Under the pieces are notes generated by a model. That model saw nothing but the letters and a program-made list of their open reading frames with translations, ran no database searches and was not told the DNA's origin. Source: Umbelopsis ramanniana AG (taxonomy: Eukaryota > Mucoromycota > Umbelopsidomycetes > Umbelopsidales > Umbelopsidaceae). From it: a stretch of DNA of 39,056 nucleotides. How positions within the stretch are numbered: the first letter of the stretch is position 1; the number at the start of each line of letters is the position of its first letter. Shown here piece by piece: positions 33,968-39,056 of the stretch. Position numbers and translations under genes: made by a program. Location of the stretch: the NCBI RefSeq assembly GCF_025399195.1, contig NW_026252180.1, positions 10,532 to 49,587 on the forward strand, read 5' to 3'.

Positions 33968-36900
33968 CTACAGAATCAAATGCGAAGAATGCACTTTCCA
34001 GTCAGGAACACGCTTGGCGAAGGGCTTCATCAAATTACCGCTTCCAGGCATGACGGGCCATCCGGAGATAAAAGCCTGTGCGTCGTCTACGTCGTTCCAA
34101 GTATACACGAGCATTTCAATCTGGTTGCCTTGAGGTTTGATAAAGCCATCCATGAGATAAAAGTCATGCTGTGGTCCGTCGCCATTGCCATAGTAGCGCG
34201 CAATCACCACGTCATTCAAAATGACAATAGCAGTAAAGCCGCCGTCAAGGTGAAGTCGGAGCGGAGCATGGACCTCTAGAGGGTGATCATAGTCAAAGGA
34301 AAATCGAATCCATCGTGGGCCGTCAGCGGCATACACCTTGAATGTGGAAACAGGATGGGCAGTGAGTTCCTCTACCACATTCAAAGCTTCCCAAGGATGA
34401 TTTTTGCTTCGTTCGTCGGGCCAGCCAGTGGTATCATATTGGTTGCTAAGCTGTTGTACATCGACACCCGTGATCTTCCATCCTTCGTCAGCTTCCTTTT
34501 TGGCGGCAGCATTTAGACCACCAAGTTTGGCAGAGATAACTCCTCGTGGATTACGAATGTCGTTCATGATGAATGCTTGTCTACATAATCCAAAGCTGTC
34601 GATGGCAATGACAAGGTCGTTGTCTCCGTTCAACGCTGCGCTGGGTAAGGTGTACTTTTGGGTTCCCAAAAACCATGGGTCAGGGCCAATTTTGGCTCCA
34701 GGCATGAACAGTTGGCGAGAGTACGTTGTGTGGCCGCCAACAATCTTACCATTGAGAATGATAGTAGCTCGGTTACGTGCATTGACAGAAAGAGTCACAT
34801 TTTTGCCCTGCTCAGCTTTGAACGTGGTTCGGTACAGAATGTGGCCGCTGGTGTACAAGTGATCTAAAGCATCCCAGGAAACCTTTTCTTTGCCGTGAGG
34901 AACAAGCCCAGACCAAGGCAAGTTTTCGAAATCAGTGGAGCGGAACTCCCAGTTGGTCAAGGCGATTTGCAACGTAGTATCGTCTTTGTTGACGTGATTC
35001 AAAGAGTGGTGATAAATAAATGGAACGTTGTATTTGTCTTGAGCCGAAGCGAGGGACATCTTGTCAAACGAGAGAACGTGCAAATCAGATTCTTGATCAT
35101 TGTGGCTAAACTCGAGTTTGCCCTCTGCACGGTTGTAGAATGCACCATCAGAGCCCCACGTCACAATTGTAGGTTGAGATGTGGATTCGGTTTGATGCCA
35201 ATAAGGGTCATGGAAATCAGCATACAAAGTAGCGACATCACTTGGGGCGAGAGAAACAATGTACATGCTCTTGCCAGCCTTTGACACCTTTGTCCATCCT
35301 TGATGCTCGCCAAAACCAATAACAACAGCTGAGCCTTGGTCTCTTACAGAGTGACGCATGTTGCCGGTGAACTCCAGATCTTCTTGAGTGTTATCGAAGG
35401 CAATCTCGCCGATGGTGTTGCCAGCCACAATCCACACCTCATCTTGAGCGTTTACTATTCGGGTAAGGATGGGTAAGGTTGACAAGATGAGGCGAGCTCC
35501 ATTAGCCGCCACATAGTTTCCAACTGCTGTCATGGTCTGCTTATAGGGTAGCTGGCAGCCAAGAGCAAGTGTAGTAGATTGGTTATTGGAGGAGACAAAC
35601 GGCACTTGCACTTGGAAAGTATCCCGCTTCTTCGGATCAAAGTTGCGCAAAAAGCTGAATTCTACCTGCTGGTCAGCTTCTTGGGGTGCAGTGATGCGTT
35701 GGGCATTCAGGACATCGGGTATCGATAGAGTAATATTAGGCACCTTGACACGATCCGTCTTTGCAAAATAAACGCCAAATGATCTAGCAAATAATGCAGT
35801 TTGTCGGACAGCTCGAAGGCGTGAAGACATGTAACCGTACTCTCTGATACAGGCCGAGTAATCGTAACTTGTGTAGACGTCACTGTTTGGGGGTAAAGGC
35901 ATGAGATGGTGTAGTGTTAGGCAGTGCATTGAAAACAATAACTTACGGGTCGCCTAACATGCCCCAATTGGTACCACCATAAAACATGTAAATGCTATTC
36001 ATGGTTATGCCTTGGGCTAGCATGCTGTCTAGGATCAGTTTGGTGTAATTTTCACCGAAAAAGTCGTATATTTCGTCATAAGTGTGGTTAAGGAGGTAGT
36101 GATTGAACCAACCGCCTTGCAATTCTGGGATAAACATTGGTGTCTAGTGGGGGGGGGAGGGTTAGCATATACAGTATTTTTTGGGGGAAATCATAAAGAG
36201 TACCAACGAACCTCAGCTGCACCACCACCGAATCCTCTGACAGTCTTCTCAAGTTTATCAACGGAATTCTTGACGGTGCGAGGATCCCAGTCTGACCATT
36301 CACCAGCGCCTTGACCATCATCAATGAGCCAACTTTTTGGAGAACTTGATGGAGCGAAGACTGAAGGCAATAGTGGAAGTGAGAAAAGTGTGGATATAAG
36401 TTTAGATGTGAACCAGTGTATTTGAACATGTTTTCATCACTACTCTTATACATATAAACCAATAACGGCGATACTTACCAACATATTTGTCAAAGCCATA
36501 CCAGTCAATACCAAAGCCCTTTGTTTGATCACGATGAGGCATACCCGTTCGTGCAAAGGTGGTGCGAGGGATCCAACCACCTTCTTCAAAACCATCGTTG
36601 GTGAACAAAGGAACCGTGACTCCGGCATCTCTTGCACCTTTAGCCAAGATGCGCATTTGATCATGCAAACCAACCGGCAGTAAGCCATGCATGACTTCGA
36701 ACAATTCATTGTCGATTTGAACTCCGATGACACAACCTTTGGATTTGTTGGTAATTTGATGGCGAGCAATAATAGGAAGCAATTGCTGATACCACTCGAC
36801 TTCGTACATGGCGAATTCGTCATCGTAGCTTCTCCACAGCATAGCCATGTTATGCCGAATGCGGAGATGTCGTTTGGCAACCAACCACGCCGGGTAGCCA

Positions 36901-37346
36901 CCGCCATTTGTTTCTGCGCAAATGTAAGGACCAGGTGCAGCGAGCACATAGATGCCGAGTTTTTCACACAAGCTCAAGAGGAATTCAATGTCGCGATTTC
37001 CATCAAAATGATACACGTCTTCGGCCGGTGAATGGTATCCCCAATGAAAATAGATACGAATGGTATTCAGACCCGCCGACTTGTATTGCTTGAGTACGGT
37101 TTCCCATCGAGTTCTATCTGGAAGACGCCAGTAGTGAAACTCCCCACTGAATATCATGGTAGGCTTGCCTTCAATGGACAATGCATATTTATCCCAGTCT
37201 AGTACGTCGCGGTACTGGTCTCGCTGGTAAGCGACATCAGCGGTGTGAATGGGTAATTGGCCATAGGTACGTCTATGCCAAAATACAAAGAAGGCAGACA
37301 AAGCTGCCGGTATGATGGCCAGAAACGACAGGAATGGAGATGCCAT
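33968..37346 (-). CDS. Membrane-anchored GH35 beta-galactosidase
   Basis: This is a glycoside hydrolase family 35 enzyme that removes terminal beta-galactose. There are four exons, 37346-36479, 36360-36212, 36143-35947 and 35882-33968, with phases consistent, giving 1042 residues. The N-terminus (residues 4-23) is a hydrophobic segment followed by HRR, a signal-anchor or uncleaved signal. The catalytic barrel contains FSGEFHYWRLP, LNTIRIYFHWGYHSP, APGPYICAETNGGGYPAW, then GVQIDNELFE, where Glu214 is the likely acid/base. FIPELQGGWFNHY across exon 3 gives Glu346 as the likely nucleophile, and FYGGTNWGMLGDP follows. The long final exon carries the beta-rich domains, including a jelly-roll segment with VTLSVNARNRATIILNGK. 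The exon 2 donor is the less usual GTTCGT. The WD-repeat gene starts about 150 bases downstream on the same strand. The nearby aldose epimerase would act on the released galactose. Confidence 0.95.
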
Positions 37347-38169
37347 AGTTTTTTGCCTTAGGGCAGCATAGTGCCAGAGGTGCTATAAGGTGGAGCATCA
37401 CGTGGATTGTGACGTGAGTTCCGCTGCCTCTCCCCCCAATAACAGAAAGCCCCAAATACCCCCTTGACAGGAGAAGCGCACGCGTAGAGAAAGATTAGAA
37501 ATCCCAGGGAAAATAAAACGTCCCTACATCTGTCCGTGCTCTTACACACGTTTCTGCGCGCACGGTTGAATAGATTCAGGCCTTGGAGATCAGGAACGAA
37601 GGAGGTTTGACAGGTTCTTCTTCTATTTGACAAATTGTCACAATTGGCCACTCCACTCATGATCCTAGTGACGATGTCTCTTCTTCCGTTCTTCCGCGAT
37701 CAAAACACAATACTATGAATAATCATCCCCAACCAAGAGTTCATAAACAGCAAAAAACGATGTCAATCCTCTTGGGTAAACAGCTGATGTTTCAAAAATG
37801 GACACCATGGGCCCCTTAGTTAAGGAGGATGGAAAATGCAGATAGGAATGAAAGCAAACAAGCAAGGCAAAAATTTCATGAAAGATGCAGCATAATGTGC
37901 TATGGCAATGATACACCAGTGATGCAAGGCAGTTACAATTTTATTCAATTATTTTATACAATACCACTGACGAACAAAGAGACCCAAGAAAAGAAAGAGA
38001 AAATGATAAATGTAATGTTCAACATCTTGTAGAACAACAAGATGAATAAAGAGAATGTATGAGTGAAGTGTATGTAATGTTGTGTATAATTTTTTCTTCT
38101 TTTTTTTTTTGAGGTGGGTTGTGTGAAAGCATTTGTCACGATGGGCCCCACAGGAACATCGAGATGGTT
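37347..38169. other. GH35 promoter and TFIIB 3' flank
   Basis: No gene is seen. A weak TATA-like TTATAGC (minus strand) lies near 37381-37387, about 40 bases before the GH35 start. The stretch 37900-38140 is very AT-rich, with a T-run near 38100-38110, and suits the 3' untranslated region of TFIIB. Confidence 0.4.
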
Positions 38170-38949
38170 TTACGGCAAAGGAAGGTCGTCAAAGGTTAGA
38201 CCTTCCGTGTTGGGTTTACCTTTAAGAGAGTCCAAGTCGATCAACTTTGTTCGTTCCCCAAACAATTGACGATATGCACTCTTGATGGTGACTTCAGAGA
38301 CACCGGCGATATGAGCAATGTCTTTTGTACTTTTTGGATATCGAAATAAGAATGAGATGAGATAAATGCAGGCTGCCGCGACGGAAATGGGCGATTTGCC
38401 AGCCAAAGTACCCAAATCCTTGGCCCGTTTGACGAGGTCGACACCGGCTTTTTGCACATACGCAGGAAGGTTGAGATTCGAACAGAATCGAGACATCAAA
38501 TCTTCACTGTTCATCACCGCTGTATCGGTTTGTAATTTGTTCTGCAAAGCCTTGTAACATCGTCCAATCTCCTTCTTGGGCACTCTCGTCAATGCACAAA
38601 TTTCACGGAACGTACGGCCCACTTTTTCCTGTCGACAAGCAATGAAGATGCAGGCAGCGATGATGGCGTCACTGGTTTTACCTCTCAATAGTTTTTCGTC
38701 TTCGACTCGTTTATAAAGTTGTTTGGCTGTATCGCTGACCAATTTCGATAACGAGATAGAATCGCACATTGCGCTGATCTCCTTATATGCTTGTAATAAG
38801 TTTCGTTCACCCTTGATGGCGGTGGCTCTGCCGTGGACTTTATTCAAATCCTTTGCCGTGCCCGATCCACCATCTCGCCGAGAGATCACAGTATCTAATT
38901 GATTGTCGCCTAAGAGAGGATTGGCTGCCGCACCAACACGAGAAGGGTC
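38170..38949 (-). CDS. SUA7: Transcription initiation factor TFIIB, 5' part missing
   Basis: This general RNA polymerase II factor bridges TBP-bound promoters and the polymerase. The visible last exon, 38949-38170, begins after an acceptor (CATCTATAG) and encodes the B-reader/linker start DPSRVGAAANPLLGD, then both cyclin-like repeats. Repeat 1 contains LLQAYKEISAMCDSI and the IIAACIFIACRQEKVGRTFREI block. Repeat 2 contains LPAYVQKAGVDLVKRAKDLG, SPISVAAACIYLISFLF and the DNA-reading helix VSEVTIKSAYRQL. The end, LTFDDLPLP, follows. This is about 259 residues of an expected 330-345. The missing N-terminal zinc ribbon must lie beyond the window's right edge. The 100 bases after 38950 read as intron: T-rich with stop codons. 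This is a window truncation, not a broken gene. Confidence 0.95.
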   Translation of the reverse strand, partial: DPSRVGAAANPLLGDNQLDTVISRRDGGSGTAKDLNKVHGRATAIKGERNLLQAYKEISAMCDSISLSKLVSDTAKQLYKRVEDEKLLRGKTSDAIIAACIFIACRQEKVGRTFREICALTRVPKKEIGRCYKALQNKLQTDTAVMNSEDLMSRFCSNLNLPAYVQKAGVDLVKRAKDLGTLAGKSPISVAAACIYLISFLFRYPKSTKDIAHIAGVSEVTIKSAYRQLFGERTKLIDLDSLKGKPNTEGLTFDDLPLP

Positions 38950-39056
38950 CTATAGATGTACATAGGTGAATTTTGAAAAAAATAAAAGACAAGATGATGA
39001 AATCAAAAGAGAACTTCAGGTTAGTGATAGGTTCTCACATCACAATGAACACACAC
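38950..39056 (-). other. Probable TFIIB intron running off the window
   Basis: This sequence lies upstream of the TFIIB exon and ends in TACATCTATAG, a good acceptor with a T-rich tract (TTTATTTTTTTTC) before it. A GTGAGA donor-like site occurs near 39034-39039, but the codons before it do not match the TFIIB zinc ribbon, so the true donor may be outside the window. Confidence 0.5.

Noticed and set aside
38170-39056. Truncated TFIIB lacking its zinc ribbon
   Set aside because: The exon begins at a normal acceptor close to the window edge, so the missing part most likely lies outside the window.

Overview
The window looks like a nuclear contig of an early-diverging filamentous fungus, most likely Mucoromycota and probably Mucorales. 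Genes are split by short GT-AG introns (mostly 50-120 nt, donors GTAAGT/GTATGT-like). Intergenic DNA is AT-rich. There is an alpha-aminoadipate reductase, the fungal lysine-pathway enzyme, and two tandem CotH-type spore-coat-kinase-like genes, a family that is expanded in Mucorales. No species is claimed. Exon boundaries below were worked out by eye from splice motifs and frame continuity, without transcript data.

Layout. 1-2301: no supported gene. 2302-5351 (minus): an acidic SQ/TQ-rich protein, then a protein phosphatase 1 inhibitor-2 homologue. 6666-11124 (minus): alpha-aminoadipate reductase (LYS2), 4 exons. 11861-12610 (minus): Mpv17/PMP22-family membrane protein. 13218-14534 (plus): TrhO/TSTD2-like rhodanese protein, 4 exons. 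14959-16015 (plus): secreted, probably GPI-anchored protein. 16613-17314 (minus): bHLH-zipper transcription factor. 19698-24333 (minus): two tandem CotH paralogues with identical gene structure. 24904-27951 (minus): EF-hand MscS-type mechanosensitive channel, 7 exons. 29704-30869 (plus): aldose 1-epimerase. 31032-33820 (minus): WD-repeat protein, 12 exons. 33968-37346 (minus): membrane-anchored GH35 beta-galactosidase. 38170-window end (minus): TFIIB, missing its 5' part.

Most genes are ordinary housekeeping genes in no obvious functional order. Two neighbourhoods may be meaningful. One is the CotH tandem duplication. The other is the beta-galactosidase and the aldose 1-epimerase lying within 8 kb, which would act in sequence on beta-galactosides, although a WD-repeat gene lies between them. 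I saw no tRNA, rRNA, CRISPR array, intact transposon or secondary-metabolite cluster. The LYS2 protein resembles an NRPS in architecture but is the primary-metabolism enzyme. I found no convincing undescribed multi-gene system. The best leads are the SQ/TQ protein with two TQVY motifs, the eukaryotic TrhO-like protein, the CotH pair without visible GPI tails, and a two-frame coding relic near 6.0-6.5 kb.
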